In this document: positions 6,276 through 13,533 of the stretch, in pieces
How the letters are laid out: every line of letters begins with the position of its first letter
How positions within the stretch are numbered: the stretch's first letter is position 1
Source of the DNA: DATDOO01 sp035293245
Lineage (GTDB): Bacteria; Pseudomonadota; Gammaproteobacteria; Methylococcales; Methylococcaceae
Assembly (NCBI GenBank): GCA_035293245.1
Contig: DATDOO010000139.1
Span: 1 to 17,452 of the forward strand
Length of the DNA: 17,452 nucleotides
Reading direction: 5' to 3'
Notes under the pieces: generated by a model
Told to the model about the DNA's origin: nothing
Seen by the model: only the letters and a program-made list of their open reading frames with translations
Databases searched by the model: none
Position numbers and translations under genes: made by a program

Positions 6276-6779
6276 TTATTGGCCTGGAAGGGGTGCCGGT
6301 CGGCGCGCTCCGGCGAAGCGTTTACGCCAAAATGGGCGTTCCAGGCTGGAAATCGTCACGCCGCCGCTCCGGTCGCTGGGAGCGTGAATGAAATGCCCGT
6401 GTCCCAAATAAAGGCCGACATGCGAAAAGGGCTTGTTTGCGATGTTGAAAAACAGAAGATCGCCGTTTTCGCACTGCTCCAGCGGAATTTCGGAAAGGCG
6501 CTCCGCCATCTCGTGCGTCGTGCGCGGCAGTGGAACGCCGAACCGGGCGTAGACATGCTGGACGAAACCGCTGCAGTCGAATCCGCGTTCGGGATCCGTG
6601 CCGCCGAAGCGGTAGGGAGCGCCCGTAAGACCGGTGGCGTAGGAAATCAGGTCGTCTGCGTTGGGTACGGCGGGGGCGGGCGGGGTGCCGGCGCAACCGC
6701 TCAGCAGCAGCAACGCCAGTCCGCACGCAATCCGGATGCGGGGTTTGCCGAGGTGGTTCGTGGCAGCGCGTATAAGCAT
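6276..6779 (-). CDS. NlpC/P60 family lipoprotein, peptidoglycan endopeptidase
   Basis: This 167-residue protein has an N-terminal lipoprotein signal ending LLLLSGC, with Cys29 the lipidation site, then a short Pro-rich linker and one NlpC/P60 domain (about 42-155). The catalytic Cys is in FDCSGFVQ (Cys69). The catalytic His is in FSHVGLYLG (His120), with a third polar residue expected at His132 (HFIHAPS). The family cleaves the D-Glu-mDAP bond in murein stem peptides, and the single-domain lipoprotein form resembles E. coli Spr/MepS and NlpC. It would be anchored in the outer membrane facing the periplasm. The ATG at 6779 is the only good start before the signal peptide, although no Shine-Dalgarno sequence is evident. 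It diverges from the DUF523 gene, with only 46 bp between the starts. Confidence 0.9.
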   Translation of the reverse strand: MLIRAATNHLGKPRIRIACGLALLLLSGCAGTPPAPAVPNADDLISYATGLTGAPYRFGGTDPERGFDCSGFVQHVYARFGVPLPRTTHEMAERLSEIPLEQCENGDLLFFNIANKPFSHVGLYLGHGHFIHAPSDRSGGVTISSLERPFWRKRFAGARRPAPLPGQ

Positions 6780-6825
6780 CGGAAAATTATGCGCCGGGGG
6801 AATCGGGTTACGAAGAGGAACGACT

Positions 6826-7371
6826 ATGGAGCGAATCCGTGTCGGCGTGAGCCGCTGCTTGCTGGGCGACGCCGTGCGCTACGACGGCGGCCATAGGCGC
6901 GACGAGATCGTTTGTGGCGCCCTGACGCGGCTGTTCGAGCTTGTGCCTGTATGTCCAGAGGTCGTCGCCGGTTTGGGCGTGCCACGGCCTCCTGTGCGGC
7001 TTGTGGAAAGGGGTGGTGGCGGCATTCGCGTGGTCGGTACGGAAGACGACGGTTTGGACGTCACCGAAGTCCTGGCGGGCCATAGCCGTGCCCTGGTGTC
7101 CGGACTGGAAGGCATCGGCGGCTTTGTTCTCAAAAGCCGCTCCCCCAGTTGTGGGTGGGTGGATGTCCCGGTTTTCCACGTGGATGGGAATGTTGCGGGG
7201 TTCACCGCTATGGGCGTGTTCGCCCGCGCCCTGCGGCAGGCGTTCCCGGACATGCCGCTGATCGAGGAGACGGAGTTGAACGACGCCGCTCTCCTGGAAG
7301 ATTTCGTCCGGCAAGTGCGGGATTATTACCGCCGGAAGTGGGTAGAGGCGCATGATGGCGGCGCCCAGTGA
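6826..7371 (+). CDS. DUF523 (TudS-like) family protein
   Basis: This is a 181-residue cytoplasmic protein. The family hallmarks are GVSRCLLGDAVRYDGG (7-22), VCPEVVAGLGVPRPP (42-56) and VLKSRSPSCG (101-110). Cys11, Cys43 and Cys109 are in the places where DUF523 proteins conserve them. Characterised members of this family (TudS, 2-thiouracil desulfidase) bind a [4Fe-4S] cluster through three such cysteines and remove sulfur from thiouracil. It lacks the DUF1722 domain found in longer relatives. The ATG at 6826 is chosen over a long upstream extension because AGAGGA lies just before it and the family starts here. It diverges from the NlpC lipoprotein and converges on the OmpA gene. Desulfidase activity here is inferred from family only. 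Confidence 0.85.
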   Translation: MERIRVGVSRCLLGDAVRYDGGHRRDEIVCGALTRLFELVPVCPEVVAGLGVPRPPVRLVERGGGGIRVVGTEDDGLDVTEVLAGHSRALVSGLEGIGGFVLKSRSPSCGWVDVPVFHVDGNVAGFTAMGVFARALRQAFPDMPLIEETELNDAALLEDFVRQVRDYYRRKWVEAHDGGAQ

Positions 7372-7395
7372 TACGCCGCCATCTGCCGGAGACGG

Positions 7396-8322
7396 TCAGT
7401 AGGTGTATCCGGGGCGCGAATCGGCCGGCGGATAATACGGGTTGTAGCCCGGCTGCGGATAGGCGGGTTGCGCGGGGTAGCGTTGGTAGCCGCCCGGATT
7501 GTACGGCTGCCGAGGCGGATATGCCGGCGGCGGCGCATAAACCGGTGGGTTGTAGGCCGGCGGAGGCGGTGCGTAACCCGGCTGCTGTTGGGCAGGGGGA
7601 TAGTAGCCGCCCGGTTGCTGCGGCGGATAGTCAGGCTGCGGAGCGGCGGCCGGCTGGCTGATCGGCTGGATGAGGATTTCCACCCGGCGGTTTTGTTGCC
7701 GCCCGCCGTCCGTGTCGTTGGAGGCGAGCGGCATGCTTTCGCCCATGCCGCGCGCATTCATGCGCGCCATGTTGACGCCCTGGGCGGCGAGATAATCGGC
7801 CACGGCGCGTGCCCGCTCTTCCGAGAGGCGCTGGTTGTAACTGTCGCTGCCCTTGGAATCGGTGTGGCCGGTGATTTCGACTGCGGTCTGGTCGTTTTCG
7901 CGCAGAACCTGCGCCACGCCGTTCAAGGCGGAATAAAAACCCGGACGGATATGGGCCGAGTCGAAATCGAACGTGACTTGGCTCGGCATGATGACGCGCA
8001 GGTTGTCGCCTTCGCGTTGCACTTGCACGCCGCTGCCGGAGTCTTCCAGCCGCTGGCGCAGTTGCTGTTCCTGCCGGTCCATGTAGTAGCCGATGCCGCC
8101 TCCCAGCACCGCGCCGGCCGCCGCGCCGATCAGGCCGCCCTTGAGGTCCCTGCCCGCCAATGCGCCGATCGTGCCGCCGCCCAGCGCGCCGATGGCCGCG
8201 CCTTTGGTCGTGTTGCTCATTCCGGAAGAACCGCTGCCGCCATAGCCGCCTCCGTAAGGGTTGCTGGCGCAGCCGGCGGCCAATGCGCCGACCATCACGG
8301 AAATGCCCAAACTTCTGTTCAT
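7396..8322 (-). CDS. OmpA-family lipoprotein with glycine-zipper segment and Pro/Tyr/Gln-rich tail
   Basis: This is a 308-residue YiaD-like protein. A lipoprotein signal ends ALAAGC (Cys18). A Gly/Ser-rich stretch and a glycine-zipper region follow (about 41-80, GAAIGALGGGTIGALAG and AAAGAVLGGGIGYY). The C-terminal OmpA domain (about 112-218) carries VTFDFDSAHI, VEITGHTDSKG, NQRLSEERARAV and NRRVEI, the residues that grip diaminopimelate in peptidoglycan. It should tether the outer membrane to murein. After the domain the chain continues for about 85 residues dominated by Pro, Tyr, Gln and Gly (PPAYNPPVYAPPP-type repeats), which is not part of the usual family. GGAG (complement of 8332-8335) lies 9 nt before the ATG. 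It converges on the DUF523 gene. Confidence 0.92.
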   Translation of the reverse strand: MNRSLGISVMVGALAAGCASNPYGGGYGGSGSSGMSNTTKGAAIGALGGGTIGALAGRDLKGGLIGAAAGAVLGGGIGYYMDRQEQQLRQRLEDSGSGVQVQREGDNLRVIMPSQVTFDFDSAHIRPGFYSALNGVAQVLRENDQTAVEITGHTDSKGSDSYNQRLSEERARAVADYLAAQGVNMARMNARGMGESMPLASNDTDGGRQQNRRVEILIQPISQPAAAPQPDYPPQQPGGYYPPAQQQPGYAPPPPAYNPPVYAPPPAYPPRQPYNPGGYQRYPAQPAYPQPGYNPYYPPADSRPGYTY

Positions 8323-8443
8323 GAATTTTTGCTCCGAAGGAATAAAGCGTGCTGCCCTGGTTCGCAGCCGCTTTCCGGAAACGGAGGAGGGGGTGCGGAA
8401 CGGCCAGCCGGTGAATTGTTCCTAGCGGAGGAGAAAAAGGCAA

Positions 8444-8473
8444 TTCGCAATCCGGGCGCGCCCGATTTATAGT
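8444..8473 (+). promoter_or_regulatory. Candidate sigma-70 promoter for the nitrite/sulfite reductase operon
   Basis: TTCGCA (8444-8449) and TATAGT (8468-8473; 5 of 6 to TATAAT) are separated by 18 nt within a locally AT-rich stretch. This would give a leader of about 32-44 nt before the reductase start. I saw no sigma-54 element here. The -35 match is only moderate. Confidence 0.4.
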
Positions 8474-8511
8474 ATTTAGTCCTTTTTTATGGGGCCTTCA
8501 GTCCAGGCACT

Positions 8512-10179
8512 ATGCACACCGGCATGTATCAGTACGACCATTTCGACCAGACGCTCGTGAACGAGCGCGTGGCCCAGTTCCGCGACCAGACCCGGCGCTT
8601 TCTCGCCGGCGAGTTGAGCGAAGACGAGTTCCGCCCGTTGCGCCTCATGAACGGCCTGTACATCCAGCGCTTCGCCCCCATGCTGCGCGTCGCCATCCCC
8701 TACGGGCTGCTCTCCTCGAAGCAACTGCGCATGCTGGCGCACATCGCCCGGACCTACGACCGGAATTACGGCCATTTCACCACCCGGCAGAACATCCAGT
8801 ACAACTGGCCGGAACTGGCCCGGGTGCCGGACATCCTCCAGGATCTGGCCACGGTGCAGATGCACGCCATCCAGACCAGCGGCAACTGCATCCGCAACGT
8901 CACCTCCGATCATCTGGCCGGCGTGACGCCGGATGAAATCGAAGACCCGCGTCCCTGGTGCGAGATCATCCGCCAATGGAGCACCCTGCATCCGGAGTTT
9001 GCCTTCCTGCCGCGCAAGTTCAAGATCGCCGTCAGCGGCGCCGCGCGCGACCGGGCGGCGACGCAGGTGCACGACGTGGGCCTGCATCTGGTCCGGAACG
9101 AGCAGGGCGAGGTCGGTTTCGAGGTGCTGGTGGGCGGCGGCCTGGGGCGTACCCCGATTCTCGGCCAGGTGGTCCGGCCGTTCCTGGAAAAGCGCCATCT
9201 GCTTTCCTACCTGGAAGCCATCCTGCGCGTTTACAACCGTTTCGGCCGGCGCGACAACAAGTACCGGGCGCGCATCAAAATTCTGGTCAGGGAAGACACC
9301 CTGGAGCGTTTCCGCGCCTTGGTGGAGAAGGAGTGGCTGCGCATTCGCGACGGCCTGCTGCTCGACCAGGCCGAGATCGACCGCGTGGCCGCTTTTTTTG
9401 CGCCGCCGACTTACGAATCGCTCACGGTGGAGCAGATCGCCGTGCCGGAGAAGCTGGCCCTTAGCGATCCGGCCTTTTTCGCCTGGTACCGGCACAACAG
9501 CGTCGCGCACAAGCAGGCCGGCTACCGCGCCGTATTCCTCTCCCTCAAGCCGCAAGGCGTGGCGCCGGGCGACCTGAGCGGCGAGCAGATGGATGCGGTG
9601 GCCGATCTGGCCGACCGTTTCAGTTTGGGCCTGGTCCGGGTCACCCACACCCAGAACCTGCTGCTGGCCGACGTGCGCAAGGATCGGTTGCCCGAGTTGT
9701 GGCGGGAGTTGAAGGCGCTGAATCTCGCCACCCCGAATGTCGGCAAGGTCACGGACATGATCTGCTGCCCGGGGCTGGATTTCTGCTCGCTTGCCAACGC
9801 CGCTGCCATTCCGGTGGCGCTGGACATCGCCCAGCGTTTCGAGGACCTGGATTACCTGCACGACCTCGGCGAGGTTCGCGTCAACCTGTCCGGGTGCATG
9901 AACGGCTGCGGCCACCACACCGTCGGCCACATCGGCATTCTCGGCGTCGATAAGCACGGCGAGGAATGGTACCAGTTGACCCTCGGTGGCTCCTCCAGCA
10001 ACGACGCCGCCCTGGGCGAACGGCTGGGGCCTTCCCTGGCCAAGGGCGACGTTGCCGACGCGGTCGTGACCCTCCTGCAAACTTACGTCGATCTGCGCGA
10101 AGAGGAGGAAAGTTTCCTGGACACCCTGCGCCGCGCCGGCATCGAACCTTTCCGGGAGAGACTCTATGCAAATCATTAA
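8512..10179 (+). CDS. Siroheme/[4Fe-4S] nitrite/sulfite reductase (CysI/NirA type)
   Basis: This 555-residue enzyme performs the six-electron reduction of sulfite to sulfide or nitrite to ammonia, using one siroheme coupled to a [4Fe-4S] cluster. The two ferredoxin-like half-domains and the siroheme-pocket motifs are visible: HFTTRQNIQYNW (88-99) and PRKFKIAVSG (167-176). Cluster ligands follow the C-x5-C...C-x3-C pattern: Cys419 and Cys425 (CCPGLDFC) and Cys462 and Cys466 (SGCMNGCGHH). The DUF934 gene overlaps its end by 14 bp, an arrangement typical of assimilatory CysI-type reductases in proteobacteria. The sequence alone does not separate sulfite from nitrite as substrate; I favour assimilatory sulfite reduction. 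An ATG at 8524 is an equally plausible start, because relatives often begin at MYxYD. No clear Shine-Dalgarno sequence is seen for either. Confidence 0.93.
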   Translation: MHTGMYQYDHFDQTLVNERVAQFRDQTRRFLAGELSEDEFRPLRLMNGLYIQRFAPMLRVAIPYGLLSSKQLRMLAHIARTYDRNYGHFTTRQNIQYNWPELARVPDILQDLATVQMHAIQTSGNCIRNVTSDHLAGVTPDEIEDPRPWCEIIRQWSTLHPEFAFLPRKFKIAVSGAARDRAATQVHDVGLHLVRNEQGEVGFEVLVGGGLGRTPILGQVVRPFLEKRHLLSYLEAILRVYNRFGRRDNKYRARIKILVREDTLERFRALVEKEWLRIRDGLLLDQAEIDRVAAFFAPPTYESLTVEQIAVPEKLALSDPAFFAWYRHNSVAHKQAGYRAVFLSLKPQGVAPGDLSGEQMDAVADLADRFSLGLVRVTHTQNLLLADVRKDRLPELWRELKALNLATPNVGKVTDMICCPGLDFCSLANAAAIPVALDIAQRFEDLDYLHDLGEVRVNLSGCMNGCGHHTVGHIGILGVDKHGEEWYQLTLGGSSSNDAALGERLGPSLAKGDVADAVVTLLQTYVDLREEEESFLDTLRRAGIEPFRERLYANH

Positions 10180-10660
10180 GGATGGCGTCCTCGTCGAGGA
10201 CGGCTGGATTCATCTGGATGACGACGCACCCCTCCCGCAGGCGGGTTCCGTGACCGTTTCCGCCACCCGCTGGCTCAAGGAACGCGAGATATTGCTGCAG
10301 CGCGGCGGGTCGCTGGGTTTGCGCATCGGTGGCGCGGACGATCTGGACGCGCTCGCCCCGGATTTGGCCGGTTTCGCCCTGATTACCGTGGAATTCCCCG
10401 GTCTCGCCGACGGACGCGGCTTCTCCATCGCCCGGCTGCTGCGGGAGGACTACGGTTACGGCGGCGAAATCCGCGCCCGGGGGAATTTCATTCAGGATCA
10501 GCTTTTTTACCTGAAACGGGTCGGTGTCAACGCCTTCGAGTTCACGCAGGCGGCCGATCTGGCCAAAATGCTGCCCGCGCTGGAAGAGTTCACCGTCACC
10601 TATCAGGCGGGGTGTGACGAGAGAACTCCTTTGTACCGGCGGCGCAACGCCGGCTGCTGA
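10166..10660 (+). CDS. DUF934 protein, partner of the nitrite/sulfite reductase
   Basis: This is a 164-residue soluble protein. The conserved DUF934 core is visible as FPGLADGRGFSIARLLREDY, followed by YGGEIRARGNFIQDQLFYL and VGVNAFEF. The family nearly always follows the ferredoxin-like siroheme sulfite reductase gene, and usually precedes cysH (APS/PAPS reductase). It is thought to support electron supply to or assembly of the reductase, but no biochemical role is firmly established to my knowledge. The start overlaps the reductase by 14 bp, with GGGAGAG just upstream. No cysH follows; the next gene is tusE on the opposite strand, 3 bp away. A perfect 6-bp dyad CCGGCG...CGCCGG (10636-10653) near the 3' end has no T-run. 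Confidence 0.9.
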   Translation: MQIIKDGVLVEDGWIHLDDDAPLPQAGSVTVSATRWLKEREILLQRGGSLGLRIGGADDLDALAPDLAGFALITVEFPGLADGRGFSIARLLREDYGYGGEIRARGNFIQDQLFYLKRVGVNAFEFTQAADLAKMLPALEEFTVTYQAGCDERTPLYRRRNAGC

Positions 10661-10663
10661 GAG

Positions 10664-10993
10664 TTAACCCAGGCAGTGCGGCGGCTTGGGCAGCCCGGCA
10701 ATCCGGCACGCCTGACGCAACGGGCCTTTGGGGAACAGCCGGTAAAGATGGCGGCTGGTTCCTTGTTCCGCGCCGAGGCCGTTCTTCACCGCCGTGACGA
10801 ACAGGCGCAGGTTGGCCGGGACATGGCGGAAGCGCAGGAAATAATCGCGCAGGAAGTGGACAATTTCCCAGTGCGCGTCGCCCAGTTCGATGCCTTCCTC
10901 AGCGGCCAGCCGGAGTGCGATCGCTGCGTCCCAATCTTCCGGCCGGGCGAGGAAGCCGTCCGCACCCAACTGCACCGCGCCGTTCAACTCCAT
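10664..10993 (-). CDS. tusE: TusE/DsrC family sulfur-carrier protein with two C-terminal cysteines
   Basis: This is a 109-residue protein of the DsrC/TusE fold. Conserved elements are GADGFLARPEDWD, DAHWEIVHFLRDYF and RHLYRLFPKGP, with a flexible C-terminal arm ending RQACRIAGLPKPPHCLG. Cys107 is the invariant sulfur-accepting cysteine, and Cys96 lies exactly ten residues before it. That second cysteine is the DsrC hallmark; E. coli TusE has only the terminal one. TusE accepts persulfide from TusBCD and passes it to MnmA for 2-thiolation of tRNA U34. DsrC carries sulfur as a trisulfide for DsrAB sulfite reductase and DsrMKJOP. The gene overlaps tusB by 10 bp and is last in the tusD-C-B-E operon. 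There is one extra Gly after the usual terminal residue. Confidence 0.92.
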   Translation of the reverse strand: MELNGAVQLGADGFLARPEDWDAAIALRLAAEEGIELGDAHWEIVHFLRDYFLRFRHVPANLRLFVTAVKNGLGAEQGTSRHLYRLFPKGPLRQACRIAGLPKPPHCLG

Positions 10994-11277
10994 GTCACCG
11001 ACGTCCTGTATTCGACGGCCAGGGCCACGAAGCCAGCGTCATCCACAGGATTCAGTCCGTCGGGTGCGGCGATGCCGCGCCGCAGCAGATCGTCTTTGAG
11101 CGCGTAGAATCGTGTTCCTTCCGCCGGCGGAACCAGCGAGCGCCACGGCCCATTCTCGCGGATTCCATGCAGCGCATCGCCCAGCAGGAAAACGGCGTCG
11201 CCGGTTCGCAGCCGGCCAAACCATGCAGGGACACCCGGGCCGCGCGGCGGATGGAATACGAGATGCAGCGTCGCCAT
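10984..11277 (-). CDS. tusB: TusB/DsrH family sulfur-relay subunit
   Basis: This 97-residue protein starts MATLHLVFHPPRG and contains GDAVFLLGDALHG, the Rossmann-like first strands of the DsrEFH superfamily. Length and position (third of four genes, between tusC and tusE) fit TusB/DsrH, one subunit of the TusBCD heterohexamer that passes sulfur from IscS/TusA to TusE. There is no cysteine anywhere in the predicted protein. It therefore lacks the N-terminal active-site Cys reported for DsrH of sulfur oxidisers and cannot itself hold a persulfide. The ATG is 3 nt after the tusC stop, and its end overlaps tusE by 10 bp. Confidence 0.85.
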   Translation of the reverse strand: MATLHLVFHPPRGPGVPAWFGRLRTGDAVFLLGDALHGIRENGPWRSLVPPAEGTRFYALKDDLLRRGIAAPDGLNPVDDAGFVALAVEYRTSVTWS

Positions 11278-11280
11278 GCT

Positions 11281-11643
11281 TTACAAGCTGAGCACCACGT
11301 CCGCATCGCCAAGAAGGGCGGCGACCTCGTGCCGGCCGATGTGCCGCGCCGGCAACAGCTTTTCTCCGTCCAGCCCGCGTTCGAGCAGCGACTCCCGTTC
11401 GACGAGGGGCGGTTGCTCCAGACCGTAAAATGGGAGGGCGGCGAGCAGTTGCGCAGGGCTAGGCGGGCCTTCGGGGAGGGATTGCCGATCGGGCAGCAGG
11501 GCATAGACGCCGTCGTCGAGAAAAAGGAGTTCCACCGCTTGTTCGAAAGCCGCGAGGGTCAGCGTCAGGTCGAGATGTTCGCGCAGGACGGCATCCGTAT
11601 GGGGCGCGCGGCGGAAAACGCACAGAAAACGGCGACCGTCCAT
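11281..11643 (-). CDS. tusC: TusC/DsrF family sulfur-relay subunit
   Basis: This is a 120-residue DsrE/F-like protein. It begins MDGRRFLCVFRRAPHTDAVL, followed by LREHLDLTLTLAAFEQAVEL and LFLDDGVYALLPD. It closes with RESLLERGLDG and LLGDADVVLSL, matching TusC from end to end. It is a structural partner in the TusBCD complex. Its ATG directly abuts the tusD stop (no intervening base), and tusB begins 3 nt after its own stop, so the operon is tightly coupled. The only cysteine is Cys8, in the first strand. Confidence 0.87.
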   Translation of the reverse strand: MDGRRFLCVFRRAPHTDAVLREHLDLTLTLAAFEQAVELLFLDDGVYALLPDRQSLPEGPPSPAQLLAALPFYGLEQPPLVERESLLERGLDGEKLLPARHIGRHEVAALLGDADVVLSL

Positions 11644-12012
11644 TCAGGTGAAACTTAGGGTACGTTCGGCTTGAAGGCAGGCTTCCACCCACTGTCCCAG
11701 GCCGCCGACGCGGAATCCTTCCGCCACGGCGCGTCCGCTTTCCCCGCTCCACACGCCGCGCCGTTCAGCCGCCGCACTGCACAAGACAAGATCGACGTTT
11801 GCGTCTCGCGCCAGTTCCGCCCAGCGCGTCGTAAGCGACACTTCGCTGCCTCCCGGCGGGGAGGGCGGCAAAGCATGGTAGACCCCCTCGCCGTGGAAAA
11901 AGACCCGGATGACCCGATATCCCTGGCCTACGGCGGCCCGGGCGAAACGGAACGCGGCATGCGCCTGGGCGGAGTGGGGGGCGGAGTTGATTAGTAACGC
12001 GAATGTCACCAT
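11644..12012 (-). CDS. tusD: TusD/DsrE family sulfur-relay subunit with catalytic cysteine
   Basis: From the ATG at 12012 the product is 122 residues and begins MVTFALLINSAPHSAQAHAA, aligning with the first strand and sulfate-like loop of TusD. The persulfide-carrying cysteine is in DLVLCSAAAERRGV. With this start it is residue 78, the number of the active Cys in E. coli TusD, which supports this start over the ATG at 12039. HGEGVYHA and GGLGQWVEACL are further conserved segments. It receives sulfur from TusA and passes it to TusE within TusBCD. It is the first gene of the operon and diverges from bepA, with 54 bp between starts. No Shine-Dalgarno sequence is evident. Confidence 0.9.
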   Translation of the reverse strand: MVTFALLINSAPHSAQAHAAFRFARAAVGQGYRVIRVFFHGEGVYHALPPSPPGGSEVSLTTRWAELARDANVDLVLCSAAAERRGVWSGESGRAVAEGFRVGGLGQWVEACLQAERTLSFT

Positions 12013-12066
12013 ATTGCCGGTAACCAAGACCTTGTACATAGTTTCCCGAAAACCCGGGACCAGTCG

Positions 12067-13524
12067 ATGAAAAAATTCCTTTCGTGGGTCGTTCTTTCCG
12101 CGCTTCTGGGCGCTACGCTTGCCGCGATGGGCGACGAGTTGCTGTTGCCGGAGATCGGCGACCCCACCGGAACCCTGTTCACGCCGGATCAGGAGCGCGA
12201 ACTGGGCGAAGCCTTTTTCCGCAGCCTGCACAATCAGGTGCAGATCAGTGAAGACCCGGAAATCACCGATTACATCCAGTCCATCGGCCAGAAACTCGCC
12301 ACCAACAGCGACAATCCGGAACAGAATTACACTTTCTTTATCGTCGTGTCGCCGGATATCAACGCCTTTGCCGGGCCGGGAGGCTACATCGGGGTCAATT
12401 CCGGCCTGCTGTTGACCTCGGAGTCGGAAAGCGAACTGGCCTCGGTCCTGGCGCATGAAATCGCCCACGTGACCCAGCGGCACCTCTACCAGGCTTTCGA
12501 CGCCGCCAAGAAAATGAGCATCCCCAGCGCCGCCGCCATGCTGGGCGCGATTTTGCTCGGCACCCAGTCGCCGCAGCTCGGCCAGGCGGCCCTCATCGCC
12601 GCTCAGGCCGGCATGGTGCAGATGCAGATCAATTTCACCCGCGACAACGAGCAGGAAGCGGATCGCGTCGGCATGCAAACCCTGTCGCGCTCGGAATTCG
12701 ACCCGCGCGCCATGCCGCTGTTTTTCGAGCGGCTGCAGCAGTCCACGCGCTACGTCGGGCGCGAACTGCCGGAATTTCTGCGTACCCACCCGGTGACGGT
12801 TTCGCGTATTTCCGATACCCGGGCTCGTTCCGAATCCTTTCCCTACCGCCAGTATCCGGACTCCATGGGCTACCAACTGGCGCGGGCCCGGCTGAAGGCG
12901 GAGGCCGCGGGCGACGCGGAGGAGACGTTACGCTACTTTCGGGCCAGCGTCGGGCAGGGCACGCCGGCGCAACGGGATGTGGCCCGCTATGGGTTGGCGC
13001 TCACGCTGTTGGGACGGAATAAAACCGCCGAAGCGCGGCCGCTTCTCGAACCCCTGGTGGCGAAATATCCGGAATATCCCCAATTCATCAACGCCTTGGC
13101 GCGGATGGAGCTGGCCGCGGCCCGCCACGAAAAGGCGCTGGCCCTGTATGGTCAGGCGCTGAGCCGCTTTCCCGGCAACCGGGCCGTCCTCATCGAGTAC
13201 AGCAAGGCCCAACTCGCGGCGGGCAATGCCGAACTGGCGCGCAAGAGCCTGCTCGCCTATCTGCGCGATCACCAGGTCAACGCCGAAACCAACCAACTGC
13301 TCGCGGAAGCCTATACCAAGCTGGGGAACGAAAGCGAAGGCCACCGCTACATGGCGGAATATTATTACCTCAACGGCCAGACCCGCGCGGCCATCACCCA
13401 GTTGCGCATCGCCGCGAAGGCCGCGCGCGGCAACTTTTACCTGTACTCGATGGTGGACGAGCGGCTCCGACAACTGGAGGCCGAGGAAGAGGAGCGACGC
13501 AAAGCCAGGGGCTTCGTGCACTGA
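12067..13524 (+). CDS. bepA: BepA-type periplasmic M48 metalloprotease/chaperone with TPR domain
   Basis: This 485-residue protein (E. coli BepA is 487) begins with a signal peptide, MKKFLSWVVLSALLGATLAA. The M48 zinc-protease domain spans about 35-255. The HEIAH motif gives His130 and His134 as zinc ligands and Glu131 as the general base. Glu197 in NEQEADRVG is the third ligand, and His241 in RTHPVT matches the lid histidine that regulates BepA. The C-terminal half (about 265-470) is alpha-helical TPR repeats (RYGLALTLLGRNKTA, ALALYGQALSRFPGN, LLAEAYTKLGNESEG). BepA promotes LptD and BAM-substrate assembly and degrades stalled outer-membrane proteins in the periplasm. It diverges from tusD and converges on the Cys-rich lipoprotein gene 9 bp away. 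The Shine-Dalgarno sequence is weak. Confidence 0.95.
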   Translation: MKKFLSWVVLSALLGATLAAMGDELLLPEIGDPTGTLFTPDQERELGEAFFRSLHNQVQISEDPEITDYIQSIGQKLATNSDNPEQNYTFFIVVSPDINAFAGPGGYIGVNSGLLLTSESESELASVLAHEIAHVTQRHLYQAFDAAKKMSIPSAAAMLGAILLGTQSPQLGQAALIAAQAGMVQMQINFTRDNEQEADRVGMQTLSRSEFDPRAMPLFFERLQQSTRYVGRELPEFLRTHPVTVSRISDTRARSESFPYRQYPDSMGYQLARARLKAEAAGDAEETLRYFRASVGQGTPAQRDVARYGLALTLLGRNKTAEARPLLEPLVAKYPEYPQFINALARMELAAARHEKALALYGQALSRFPGNRAVLIEYSKAQLAAGNAELARKSLLAYLRDHQVNAETNQLLAEAYTKLGNESEGHRYMAEYYYLNGQTRAAITQLRIAAKAARGNFYLYSMVDERLRQLEAEEEERRKARGFVH

Positions 13525-13533
13525 GGCAGCGTC

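Noticed and set aside
7441..7640. Apparent DNA tandem repeat
   Set aside because: The periodicity reflects Pro/Tyr/Gln codons of the OmpA lipoprotein tail, with irregular units, not a non-coding satellite.
8476..10176. 566-codon open frame antisense to the nitrite/sulfite reductase
   Set aside because: The plus-strand enzyme has all cluster and siroheme motifs. The antisense frame has no recognisable domain and arises from the third-position GC bias of the real gene.
12013..12876. N-terminal extension of tusD to 12876
   Set aside because: It runs antisense through bepA. TusD homology starts at 12012, and the catalytic Cys then falls at position 78 as in E. coli.
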